This document shows positions 1 through 9,896 of a stretch of DNA of 22,310 bases, piece by piece. The stretch spans positions 1 through 22,310 of the forward strand of contig JBNGIS010033793.1 in NCBI GenBank assembly GCA_049999725.1, given 5' to 3'. Positions within the stretch are counted from its first letter, which is position 1; each line of letters starts with the position of its first letter. The DNA is from Haplomitrium mnioides (Eukaryota; Marchantiophyta; Haplomitriopsida; Calobryales). Made by a program: the position numbers and the translations under genes. Below the pieces are notes generated by a model. The model searched no databases, had not been told where the DNA came from, and saw only the letters and a list, made by a program, of their open reading frames with translations.

Positions 1-609
1 TTTGGGTGTGACTTTTCAGCATGTACAGATTCTGAACTCTGTAGATATGTTTAGGATGAGCTTGTGAAAACATGCAAAACTTTGCTGGAAAAAATCCGTT
101 GTCATTTATTAGCATAGTTCAAAATTATGTTTTTTCGGTTATTTAATTTCAGCGTAGGAGTAAGTAGGAGTAGGGATTAGGAACAGGTTTCAGTTCCTGG
201 AACTCTGTAACTACAGAGCTGGGCCTGGTCCCAAGTAGGGGGCAGAATTGTACCTGTACACCAAAGTCCAACCACCTCCACTAGGTGTTGAGAAGGAATA
301 AAGTGGAGCAAAAGCCCAATTTCGGTAAATTCAAAACTCTGTTTAGGTCTGAATCAGTTGCCTGTGATTAGTAAACCAATGAGGGGTGCCCAAACCTGAA
401 CCAAATCCAGCCCAACACCCTCTTAGACTGCTCAAATCGACAAAGTATCGGTCCCTCCCACAACAAGTATCCCGAAAACCCTTATTTCGGCGCCTGCGAC
501 GATGTGAGGTTGTGTTTTCAACATAGCACCATAGCTGCAGGGCTGACAGAGCTCTTATTTTAAGTTCAAGCAAGAAAAAAGCTTTCTTTTGTAGTTGAAA
601 TTCCATTAG
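1..609. other. Unassigned region, no gene recognised
   Basis: I see no recognisable gene here. The base composition is more balanced than in the AT-rich DNA that follows. An imperfect inverted repeat, AACTCTGTAACTACAGAG, lies near 200-218, and AACTCTG recurs near 33, 200 and 335. An AATAAA hexamer lies near 297. A minus-strand open frame at 343-606 contains an arginine run but resembles no family I know. The region could be part of an LTR or untranslated leader of another element, but no boundary supports this. Confidence 0.3.
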
Positions 610-1615
610 CGCAAAGGTTAAAGAGGGAATATTTTAAAAGGTTTTAGTAATTAAAATCTTATATAATTTAGAGAATCATATAGACAAAGGAGTCATAGTT
701 TAGAATCAAAAAGGCAATGGCCTTAGATATTTACTTAATAGTGTAAACAAGCAACATCTCCAAGTTTTTGACAAGAGTCTACCGAACAAAAGGTTTCGAG
801 TCTTACAAAAGAGTCTTTAAGCAAAGTAGAATCTGAACTCTACACGGTAGTCTTTGTATGTGGAAGCTTGAGGATTGTATATCAAGGTTATTTTGTGTGG
901 AAGACTTGGACTTCCACAAGAAAGTCTATGCATGCATAGGAATTCGAGCTCAACATTTGAACAATCGACACAAAAGTCTATGCGCGTTTGGGAGTTTGAA
1001 CTTAGCATCTGAACACACAACAACAAAGACTATGCTGAATCTACATTTTTAATTCTGCAACAAAGTGTTTGCGCACATTAATTTTTGACTTGCACATCAA
1101 AGTCTATGCACGTATAAGGTTCAGACTTCTACAACCGAGTATATATGTGCTAAAGGTTCTATTTTTTGCAACAAAATCTAGGCATGCTAAAAATTCTGTT
1201 TTCTATTTTGGAATCTAAAAGCAAAAAGGATACAAAGCTCTATATCTGAGTCAAAGTGCGTTGAAAGTTTAAGTTTTACATCAAAGTCCTTACAAGCAAA
1301 AGATTAAGTAGTTAATTTGGGCAAATGCTTTAACGATACCAAAACATTAAACTCTACTAGCAAGCAATAAAGAAGGAAAGAATATAGTTACACTTTTCAT
1401 CAGAAAATATTTTACAAGCCAAATGAAAATACTAACTAAAGATTCCACTTTCATTCCCAAAGAATAACAATCGACTTGGCATGATTTACACTAAAACGTT
1501 TGTGGCAAATAAATTCAACAAACTCCTTCATAGCATTCTCACTTACTTTATAAAATAATAATCTTGAATTCCAATATAAACTGAAAGTATGCAATATACA
1601 ATGAGGTTCTTAAAT
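610..1615. repeat. Degenerate palindromic repeat cluster 1
   Basis: AT-rich DNA carrying many diverged units of the type ACAACAAAGTCTATGCACGC, spaced roughly 50-70 bp. The best palindromic core, CTATGCATGCATAG, is at 926-939. Weaker cores lie near 980, 1030, 1105 and 1175. The cluster lies downstream of the minus-strand DUF7869-like pseudogene, so it occupies that gene's 3' flank. The same core recurs in six other places in the window, always outside the LTR retrotransposon. The unit is too diverged to be a simple satellite. Confidence 0.6.
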
Positions 1616-1619
1616 GACT

Positions 1620-3331
1620 TTACTCACTTGTGTTGACTTCTTCCAATTCAACTTCAAAAGATTCATCAAGATTTACACAATCAGCCTCAGTGTTAATAAC
1701 ATTGATTGAATCTCTTTCAAACACATCAAGATTGATTGCTTTTTGTCTTTTGTACTCAAACATATTTGATTTAATGGTAGCTAGAATGGTTTTTCTCAAT
1801 TGGTTTTTTTGTATGAGAAGAAAATCAAAAGACAAAATTCGTGATTTGTGTTACATCAAGTACATAAATATATAACTTGGATTTGTGTTTCCCTTTTGTT
1901 GTTGTTATTTTTTCTGTGAAGTATTGTCCAAAAAATGCATCCTCAACCTCACTAGCAAACCATTGAACACGTACTCGCTTCGGGTTTGGATTCCAGGTTC
2001 TTCCTCATCAAATGACAAAACTTTGAGGACTCTGGCAATCCAAAGTAGAGTGCTCTTTGGATCGAGTGATGCAACAACACAAATAAACCTTCTAGCTTTC
2101 ACCTCATGTTGGTTGCCAAATTTGTACCCGTATCTGGTGTTGTGTGAAACAATCCCTTCTTATGGTCTAGGTGCTCTATCATAGATTGCTCGATGTGTGG
2201 AAAGTATATGTTCTACTAGAGCATCTTCTTCTATTTGTTGGGCATCAAATTGAGAACCTAGACAAGCATTTTGAGAATCATTACAAGCACTTGCCGGTTA
2301 TGAAAGTGGAAAGATGAATTCTACTTCTAGCTCTCATCTTTTTCTTTCAAAGATGTAAGCTGCAATCTTTGGGCAAGAAAAAAGTCATTCCACCATTGAA
2401 TATCAGAATCTATAAAGAACTTGTAGCAGTTCTCACTTATGTTGTCCCTTATTGCATAAACCACTTTCTCGGCACCAACATCTCTTCCTTCCTTTTGAGA
2501 TCATTTGATTTCAGAATATTCCTTGAGAGGAATCAACATTGAGCTTTAAATTTCTCTGTCCACTTTAGGTATACACTTGAGTTGACAAATACCATCCGGA
2601 GGTAACCAAAATTCATCTGTTGAAAACTGCTTTCTCCAAATCTTTGCCTTGGAATCATTCAACTAGAACTTGAATTGTTGATTAAAGGTAGTATCATGTA
2701 TTCTTTAAACCAGAGAGGGATGTTGTTGCAAAAACATTTTAAAATTTCAAGTTTCCATCAAAAGAGTTATGTGAGGTTTAGGATTATAAGATAATTGTAG
2801 TGCATCACTAAGACTTATAGTCGTGAAAGCTTTGGTACGTTTCAAATGTTTCAAGAATCTACTAAACATTTGATCAATTTTATCATGAGTCTAGCCAACC
2901 ATGAGAAATCCCACCTTGATTTTTTGAAAAACATTATTGGCAATAAAGAGTCTAAGATATCCAAATAAGTTGGAATTTTCATTCTCTCGTGTCATATTGT
3001 CCAACTGAAGATACAAAGCTAGAGGCAATGACCTTTCAAAGTCACATAATATTCTATTGAAGCACATAACTTTCAAATTGGAGTTGCTTCCCAAGTTTTC
3101 GTAGGTTAAAAAGACCCTTGAAGAAAAAGCATAATTGAAAATTAAGGCACCAACAACATGCACACCCACCAAAAAATCTTTATCAATGTTTTTGGTAGCA
3201 AAGGCTAATGTGGAATGGGCGTTTTCTTCTATTCCATTCCATCGATAACAATTCCCAAGTATTTTTGACTGTCGACAAAATATAATTTTCAATAGTTTAC
3301 AAGCTTTGTTCTCTTTTTTTTTGTTGGTCAC
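1620..3331 (-). pseudogene. Decayed gene with DUF7869-like (transposon-associated) domain
   Basis: Read on the minus strand, 3331 to 2891 is open for 146 codons and ends at an in-frame TAG. The same frame continues to about 2105 with further stops. The landmark block is LYLQLDNMTRENENS followed about 25 residues later by KIKVGFLMVG, then a stop, then THDKIDQMFSRF. This matches the QLDN-xx-ENKN ... FL-x-x-GHTH-xx-ID-x-MFS pattern of DUF7869-type proteins, often found in repeated genes of plants and animals; the stop falls in the GHTH motif. After a frameshift near 2105 comes a WIARVLKVLSFDEEE segment. After another shift comes QWFASEVEDAFFGQY, which together resemble a small SH3/BAH-like C-terminal module. 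A last open piece, 1835-1620, ends ELEEVNTSE. Several stops and at least three frameshifts make it non-functional. The family call is by motif recognition; the catalytic activity of the family is unknown to me. Confidence 0.65.
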
Positions 3332-3339
3332 AACGAAGA

Positions 3340-4990
3340 AACAATTAGCAGTTATTTTTTATTGCAACATCACAAAGCACCAAAGAGATAAAAGTAGTTC
3401 AGTAAAACATGTCTTGATGTTTTGAACTTCAAAAGACAACCTCATGTGCTAAAATTATTCAAATAAACTTCAATAAATGTTTGGATTGGTGGAGGTGAAA
3501 ATTTATAAAAAAGATTAAAAATAAACTTAAGTTATTTTAAATATAGGAGAACTTGAATAACATTCACAATAAGTACTTGCCCATGACTTGAAATAATCAA
3601 AAGTTTCTAGAGAAGAAAAACAAGATTTGCATACAATGAGTTAGAAGACTTGTGCTTGGACTCTTTGTTCTCAAAGGGTTAAAAAAGCAACTACAAATCC
3701 TATGCATGGATAAGATCAGTGGAAAAAATAACTAATCCTCTACACATAAAAGACCAAAAGCAACAACATCAATATCTTGGCTTGATTTGATAGTTGTCAC
3801 AACTAGGTTTGAAAGAAACAAAAACAAAACCTATGCACGCATAGAATTTGCAAACAACAAAAACTATTCTTGATTTTGTTTATCTAGCAATGGGCTATTG
3901 ATTGAAAGCAACAATAGAAAAACTCGATGCAAGACTAAGGTCACAATCAACAATGAGATCCATTCACTTGTTTTATTTGACTCTCAACATGGTTTGAATG
4001 CAAACTAAAATCAACAGGACTTATGGAAGCTTAGACTCTATTCTCACAACTCAAGTTCCTAAGGTTTATTTTATCTCTAGGTGTCGGCCAAAAGTAACAT
4101 TTTTTTGTGAACATGAATCTTGGAATTCTAACCTCTTCTTGCATTTGAAAACTCCAGCCATTGATAAATAACAATTAAAAGAAACCATTTTAGCAAATAT
4201 TCTCAGCTTCTATTGGCATACTTGTAAAATAACTCAAAGACTGACTTCCAAATAAGTAATACTTCAAGATAACTCTAAAAGAGTTTCACAGCTCAAGACT
4301 AATAAGCAAACCAAAGCCAAGAGTGCTAGCCAAAGCCAAGCAACCAAAGAGCCAAACCAAATTGAGAGGAACTCTAGAATGAGGAGTGGGGCTAAGAAGC
4401 CCTTCCATTTATACAAGAGAAGAGGGTGTCATCCCTCTTTCTTCACTTACAAGTCGCTTCTAATTTTAGCCTTAAAAGTGACTCTCTACCAAAAGTGACT
4501 TTGAAGTCAAGTAATCCAATCTCAACTCTAATAGTGACTCACTACCACTTCCTTCACTCCTCTCTATTTTCTTATAAGTAGCACAACCTTATGCTTGTAC
4601 TATTACAATACCCAAAAGATGTGTTTTATAAGAAAATTTTACAAAACGACAAAATTGTGAAATTTTTGTGAAGGAAATGAAAAAAAGAAATCAGAAAGAT
4701 GAAAACAAGCACTAATTTAAATACTAACTTGTTTTTTGCACCACGAGAACCTACATGTCAAAAGTTTCGAGAATCATTTTTTGCGAGAAAATAGATTTTT
4801 TGAAATTTTGGTATAAAGAGAGTGACAATGGAAAGTTTCTTTCCATTGTCGTGAGTTCACTTTCTAGTTTTTGTTTTTTTGTAGTTATCGTTTTTGCAAT
4901 TTCTTGTTATTTTCCCATTTTCAAGCTTTCTCGCATTCTGAATTTTTTTCATAAGATTTTTTATTTAGAATTTTACTAGTTCTTACTTTG
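3340..4990. other. AT-rich intergenic region between two divergent pseudogenes
   Basis: There is no convincing coding. It separates the minus-strand DUF7869-like pseudogene from the plus-strand fragment at 4994. Palindromic repeat cores occur near 3700 and at 3831-3844 (CTATGCACGCATAG). The stretch 4300-4610 is less AT-rich and contains short direct repeats (CCAAAGCCAAG twice near 4312-4340; AGTGACTC-x-CTACC twice near 4490 and 4535). The latter includes the 13-bp palindrome TAGTGACTCACTA at 4532-4544, which contains a GCN4/AP-1-type TGACTCA core. The open frame at 4755-4979 is only a T-rich run and is not called a gene. Confidence 0.45.
4407..4413 (-). promoter_or_regulatory. Possible TATA box (minus strand)
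   Basis: On the minus strand the sequence reads CTTGTATAAATGG in a locally less AT-rich context, followed by C-rich and pyrimidine-rich sequence. It points toward the DUF7869-like pseudogene about 1.1 kb downstream, with the bZIP-type palindrome 4532-4544 about 120 bp upstream. The layout resembles a plant core promoter, or the promoter of an LTR, but no transcription start can be seen. It may be chance. Confidence 0.25.
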
Positions 4991-4993
4991 GAG

Positions 4994-5370
4994 AAAATGA
5001 CATCACATGCCAATGCTCCCAAACCACCTCAACCAAAAGCTTATAGGTGTTTGGATGCTCTAAGATTCTAGAGACACAAAAATTAGACTACAAAGAGCTA
5101 GGTTGTTGTGGAACGATAAAGGATCTGGACCATCGGTGACTTTACCTTTTTGCCGATGAAGGTGAAAAATTCAACATGGACCATATGGTCCAAATTACAA
5201 TGATCGAGAGGGGCACAAAGCCCACATAGGGCTGCTTAGGCAATCAGAGTCGAGCATTACCCTCTTCAAGGCCTCACGAAAAAAATTTTGCTTCAACGAG
5301 ATGCAACCACGGATGTCTTTGCCCAGGATCTGCAATCGACATTCGACGACAACAAGATGAGATCATAAAG
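4994..5370 (+). pseudogene. Broken coding-like fragment, possible upstream exon of copy A
   Basis: Starting at an ATG near 4998, the plus strand reads a proline-rich start (MTSHANAPKPPQPKAYRCLD). After stops and frame changes come KLDYKELGCCGTIKDLDHR and LYLFADEGEKFNMDHMVQ in one frame, and TTDVFAQDLQSTFDDNK in another. The amphipathic, non-repetitive wording and GC content suggest former coding sequence, but I recognise no family. It lies on the same strand as methyltransferase copy A. With the retrotransposon removed, it would sit about 400 bp upstream of the copy A reading frame with a repeat-bearing gap between, as in the other introns. Membership in that gene is inference. Confidence 0.3.
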
Positions 5371-5404
5371 TTTTTTTTTCATTTGCTTTTATTTTGAAGT
5401 TTCT

Positions 5405-5660
5405 CAAGAGTCTATGTGCATATGGACTCAGGCTTCTTTGCTAGTATAGACACGCAAGAACCGAGGAGTCTATACACGCATAGACTCGAAAGCCCATGTG
5501 TGCATGGACAAGAGAGTCAATGCGTGTATGGACTTCCTAGTCAAATCGCATTTGGTTTCCCAAGTACGTGCGCGCTTGGACCCCGTGATCCTTGCGCTTC
5601 TCTATACAATTGGACTACTGAGTCCATGCAAGCATAGACTACATTGCAACATTGGACTTA
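5405..5660. repeat. Palindromic repeat cluster 2
   Basis: Tandem degenerate units with the core GTCYATGCRYGCATRGAC: AGTCTATGTGCATATGGACT at the start, GAGTCTATACACGCATAGACTC near 5466-5487, and GAGTCCATGCAAGCATAGACT near 5619-5639. Individual units are near-palindromes separated by 10-30 bp. The cluster ends 15 bp before the target site of the LTR retrotransposon, so the retrotransposon inserted right beside it. Confidence 0.75.
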
Positions 5661-5675
5661 GACCAAAGGTTAAAA

Positions 5676-5680
5676 TGCTC
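5676..5680. repeat. Target site duplication (left), TGCTC
   Basis: TGCTC immediately precedes the element end TATCAGCC. The identical pentamer follows the other end at 12751-12755. Five base pairs is the usual target duplication length of Ty3/Gypsy integrases. Confidence 0.8.
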
Positions 5681-7363
5681 TATCAGCCCCCTCTTTCGTT
5701 CGTTAACCTCCAAAGACTACTCTTCAGAAGGAAAAGGCGGACATTTACGGGGTTCAGGTTCTTTTATGAGATGCTGCAAGTTATCTCCTTGAGGCCTTAA
5801 GGATGTTCCTCCTCACCTTACAGACCTTACTCCTTGTTCAATTCTTCATTCATACATTCATCTACACCTCAATAGCTTCTCTGATCAATTCCGAAGTGGA
5901 TTTAAGGAATCTAAAATAGGATCTACACTCAAAGTTTTACAATATAAGCTCAAGCCCTCACATCTGAGTAATACAAGGGACCTGTCCATGGCACTGCCTT
6001 CCCCTCTAAGGCTGATTCTTAAATTCTTATTGAGCTAAGATCATGTTTACTTCGAATCCGAAATGTTGTTTCAGGAAATACAAACATAAGACAAACTAGC
6101 TAACCCACGAACACACCCACGCACGCACGATACACTCTGCCAATGATCCTCTAACTCAGGACTACCTCTACAACACGATCTTGAATTCTCAACACTCCAT
6201 TTCTCCCTTCCCACTGCAGCTCATCTGACCTTCCCACGACTTCCACGATTCCAGTCACACTTCCCACTCCCACCCACGCATCCATCTCCAGATAGTCTTT
6301 TTAACTTCTCTTGCGAGAAGCCCTGAATTTACTTCCTCAAGCTAGGAAGAGGATTTCTTTGACTTCCACCTCTGGAAGATAGTCCTCTCGACTGCTGGCC
6401 ACCCACTCCACCCCGAAGCTTGGCTGGATCTTCTACACCGTGCGCGAGCACAAATGCAGCTACTCCTCCTTGGCTTCCCTTGAGAGAATAAACTAGAAAC
6501 GCCCCATAAACGTTCCTGGGATTGTTGCTCCTCCATAGACGACACTGAGACAACCCCAAAGATCCCCCTTTGGCAGCCTCTCCGATTTCGGGACAACCCA
6601 GACTTTCTTCCGCCTTCAAGTATCGGTCCACCTCCGATGCTGGTCCACCCGTAGTAGTGAGTACACTTGGATCACCTGAGCCTCTAGAGCTCCCCGCCTA
6701 GAGATTCCCAACGCCCCTCTAATCCACCTCCACCCCTGCTAGGCCCCTGCTTGAGTTCACTCGCTTCAAGTAAAGCTTCAAGAATTCTGCCCTCCCTTCC
6801 TCGTGTGTCTTCCTTTCTACTATCATTCTCATGACTTGCAAACTTGCATCCACAATCAACCCCCAACACATCGAAGACGATCCATTTATCCCCCCTGGTC
6901 TTACCTTTCTGAATCCTTCTTGTTTCGCCCGCTTTTGGTAGTTAATCTTGTTGAAGCAACGGTCTTAGAACGTGGTGACACCTGGCTGGTACGAACAAGA
7001 ACCATCAGGAGAAGTTAGTCTGAAGTCTCAAACCTTCATTCCGAAGTTGATTGTCGATCCGCTGAATCCTACGGGCTCCCTCGAAGCGCCATGTTTCTGC
7101 AAAGTCCTGAGATTCCTATGGAATCTCTAAGATTCCCATTGATTCCCAGAGTCCCGCTGAGAGCGCCACGTTTCCATTGTGGCGCCATCCGACGTCGCCC
7201 CACAAAGGGGTAGGTGGACCGTCGCGCTGACCGCCTTCCGAAGTTTGACCAACTGACTTTCCCGCGGCTACCACGTCATCTGCAATGCCCTTGTCTCTCT
7301 GAATAAGAACTAAACAAGACCTTCGTTTTTGCCCCAGCTCTTTCCATGTGCCTGCCTAACTTG

Positions 7364-7600
7364 CCCTTGTTGGATCGGTGATAGGTCCTCTTCTCGGCAC
7401 TGCTTCCTCCTGTGTTGGATCTGCGTTAGATTGCCTCTTCGGCATCCTTGGTTCTCCTCTAGTAGGATCTTCGATTTGTCCTCCCTTCGGCCGATCCCTT
7501 CTTGCTTCTTCTTGTTGATCCTTTGATAGATCACCATTTCAGCACTGCTTGCTTCTCCTCAGACCGTTGATAAATCGTTGTTCCAGCACCATCGTTCCTC
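7364..7600 (-). repeat. Degenerate ~45-50 bp tandem repeats inside the LTR
   Basis: On the minus strand about five units follow the pattern GCCGAAGAGG-n-GATCTA-n-GATCCAACAGGAGGAAGCA. The copies start near GTGCTGGAACAACGATTTATC, GCTGAAATGGTGATCTATC, GGCCGAAGGGAGGACAAATC, GCCGAAGAGGCAATCTAAC and GCCGAGAAGAGGACCTATC. Units differ in length by a few bases and are strongly diverged, so the array is old. Confidence 0.6.
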
Positions 7601-7617
7601 CTCTCACGGATCATTGA

Positions 7618-7760
7618 TAAGTGGGCTCTCCACTTCGTAAGATCAAACGGATCCCCTTTAATCGGACCCCCGCACTATGGTTGTTCAGACGGAACCCTTT
7701 TAACTGGTCCTCTCCACATCAGAAGATCAAACGGAACCCCTTTAAGTGGGCTCCCCACTT
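7618..7760 (-). repeat. 42-bp tandem repeat inside the LTR
   Basis: On the minus strand the anchor TTAAAGGGGTTCCGTTTGAT recurs at exactly 42-bp spacing (anchors end at plus positions 7745, 7703 and 7661). The word TAAGTGGGCTCYCCACTT marks both outer edges, about 125 bp (three units) apart. Similarity between units fades after the anchor. Confidence 0.7.
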
Positions 7761-8440
7761 AGGAAAGCGGAGTCACGTTAAGCCCTTCTAGGCCCGCCAC
7801 CTCCCCGTGAAGACTCCAGAGTTGACCCTCTTGAGTGTTGTCTGTTTGTGCCTTCTGCGAAACTGCTTTCGATACCTGCTTTGGACTTCCACCCTTGCTC
7901 TTTTGATAGGACTCAGACTGCGGAAAGACATCCATTTTTTACCTAGAGAAAGAGGCGTTCGCCGATCTCTGGTGTTGTCGTTGCTCCTTGATGGTTGTCG
8001 CCCTTGTCCCCTACTTTGAATCCTCCTCTCTGACTTGCTAGGCAATCCCAATTCTTTAGTTAGTACTTCCTTCCTTGCCCCGTTGACGCGCAACCTTCCT
8101 TGAAATCCATCTTGTGGCCTCCTCTACCTGATGCTCCATTGCGATTTTCCTCCGCTCTCCTAATTCCCTTCGCTCTTCCCCGTATTCCTTCTCTCTTCCG
8201 GTCCCATCCTTTCGGGATTTTCTAGCGCTGACCTCTCCGACTCTTGCCTCCTTCCTTCACAATATGAGTCAAATTCCGCTACTTCGGATCGGGAAAATGA
8301 AGTAACCTGTGCTTAGCTTCCGATTAGAGTTATTATGTTGCTTCTAGATTTTCTTACCACTTCAGAATGGAGAAATATTGTCGTTGCCGCTTCTGGTCCC
8401 TTGTACTCCGGATTAGCTCATGTTCCACTAGCTGACATAA

Positions 8441-8449
8441 CTCCCCTTT
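8441..8449 (-). other. Polypurine tract of the Gypsy element
   Basis: The minus strand reads AAAGGGGAG, then TTA, then the LTR start TGTCAGC. This is the expected plus-strand priming site directly upstream of a 3' LTR. A second purine run (AAGGGGGA) follows the integrase stop near 8633-8641, but no LTR-like start follows it. Confidence 0.7.
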
Positions 8450-8643
8450 GAAGTGTGAAGCGTCCTTGCGAACACACCTCCTTGGCCTCTGTCTGGTTCC
8501 CTCTTAGCCATTGTGCCGCTATCTGGTCCTCAAAATTTGACGAAGTGTACTTCACAAACTCACACACCCACCTATACTCACTTGAAAACCCACACAAATA
8601 CGCACACACTCACCCACCCTCACCGACTCGAGTCCGATCCCCC
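8450..8643 (-). other. Spacer between integrase and polypurine tract
   Basis: This non-coding gap of ~194 bp lies between the integrase stop and the 3' LTR. It includes a GT-rich run (minus strand GGTGAGGGTGGGTGAGTGTGT) and the short palindrome CGACTCGAGTCGG near 8623-8636 (one mismatch). No third open reading frame such as env is visible. Confidence 0.5.
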
Positions 8644-9858
8644 TTAGCTTGTTGATTTCGGACCCCCAATGTCCTCCTCTCTGTGAATGTACCTTTTCAG
8701 ACGGTCATAATGAATCTGATTAGCGAATCGCTCTCCCTCCAAAGTCTCCAACTCTACAGATCCATTTTGATGCAGTCTTCTCAACACGAATGGCCTCATC
8801 CATCTAGTGTGCAGCTTTCCTGGAAAATGTACAAACTGGCTATCGTAAAGCAACACCAATTCCCCTTCCGAAATATTTGTTGGTTTCAGTCTTTTGTCAT
8901 GCTGATGTTTCTGTAGTTGTTGGCGGTGCTCCAAATGTATCTAGGTTTGTTCCCTTGATTCCTCCAATTGTTCCAGCTAATACAGTCTTTTTCTTTGGCT
9001 ATGATTCTCTGCCATTCTACCTTCCTCCAAAACTCTTCGAGTTGGTACTTCTGATTCAATGGGAACGAGTGCATTCTATTCGAAGACCAGAAAGTAAGGA
9101 TAGTGGCATGTAGTGGTTTTGTAGGCTAGGTTGTAGGCATGTACTGCTGTGAGCAGCTTAAAATCCCAATTTGCCTTATTGGCTGCCATTGTCTTACTAA
9201 GGATCTTTCCCATGATTATCGCATTGGCTCTTTCTGTCAATCCATTGGCCTTTGGGTGGTAGGCCGTAGTGCATCGGTGCTTAATCAGGTACTCGGAGGT
9301 CAAATCCTTTATCACCAGATTGATAAAGTGGGTTCTCTGGTCACTTACAAGTTCCAAGGGTGGCCCAAACCTGCAGAACATCTGTTCATATAGAAACGCT
9401 GCCACTGTTTTGGTATCATCCTTTCTGGTAGCCATGACCTCCACCCATTTGGTTGCGTAGTCTGTTGCTAGGAGGATGTACCTGTAGCCTCTCCTGGTGG
9501 ATGGCGCAATTGGCCCAATGAAATCTATTCCCTACTTTTCAAAGGGTGCCAGGGGGATAATTGGCACCAGAGGGTGATGTTGGCTAGCTGCTGGCTTTCT
9601 TGTTCTCTGACATGCATCACATCTCTTCACCCAGAAGTGCACATCCTTGTGCAAGGTTGGCCACCAGTATCTGGCACTTAGCACTTTCCTCACTGTGACA
9701 TTTGTTGCAAAGTGACCCCCCACTTCCTCTCCATGCAACCATTGCATCACTACTGTGGCGTGATCTTGCTTCAAGTACCTTCTGAAAATGCCATCAAGTC
9801 CTCTTTTGTGTAGCACCCCCTTCACTAATAGATAAGGTCTCACTTTCTTGAGAAACAT
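8644..9858 (-). pseudogene. Gypsy integrase, decayed
   Basis: The integrase segment reads in one frame with interruptions. From 9858: a HHCC zinc-binding domain (LHGEEVGGH ... CDACQRTRKP), then a TAG at 9532-9534 where the family has a tryptophan (before GIDFIGP). The catalytic core follows, with LLATDYATKWVEV (first D), VSDQRTHF (second D; the usual glycine is R) and AYHPKANGLTERAN (E). After the core come stops at 9076-9078, 8977-8979 and 8941-8943. The C-terminal GPY/F-like module (LVLLYDSQF ... LHTRWMRPFVLRR) ends at TAA 8644. All three DDE residues survive, but the stops make it a pseudogene. No chromodomain follows the module. Confidence 0.88.
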
Positions 9859-9896
9859 TGCAGCCTCCTCTTTGTTGCTACCCTTCGGAATCTATG

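Larger units (their letters stand above)
5681..8437 (-). repeat. 3' LTR of the Gypsy element (2757 bp)
   Basis: The LTR starts on the minus strand at TGTCAGC, directly after a polypurine tract, and runs to GGCTGATA next to the TGCTC duplication. Its first ~241 bp match the truncated 5' LTR at 12508-12750 with about 26 mismatches by eye (about 89% identity). It is long for a Gypsy LTR. It contains two tandem repeat arrays (7364-7600 and 7618-7760) and a 7080-7180 stretch with repeated AATCTCAGG/GGCGCT words. Purine-rich open frames such as 6329-6631 on the minus strand resemble no protein family and are taken as non-coding. Confidence 0.8.

Noticed and set aside
343-606. Minus-strand 87-codon open frame
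   Set aside because: Arg-rich, no recognisable family, no supporting context.
4755-4979. Plus-strand open frame with hydrophobic, membrane-like residues
   Set aside because: Produced by T-rich DNA; Phe/Leu/Ile runs are expected from composition alone.
6329-6631. Minus-strand 100-codon open frame in the LTR as a gene
   Set aside because: Gly/Ser/Arg-rich reading of purine-rich DNA with an overlapping second open frame (6342-6596); no family resemblance. It lies inside the LTR.
8197-8437. Second copy of a gag/protease linker downstream of integrase, implying tandem elements
   Set aside because: The 241-bp match to 12508-12750 starts at TGTCAGC right after a polypurine tract, and the outer ends are flanked by TGCTC. 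It is LTR sequence; the long reading frames in it are incidental.
8633-8641. AAGGGGGA after the integrase stop as the polypurine tract
   Set aside because: No TG start or LTR homology follows it. The tract at 8441-8449 directly precedes the LTR start shared with 12750.
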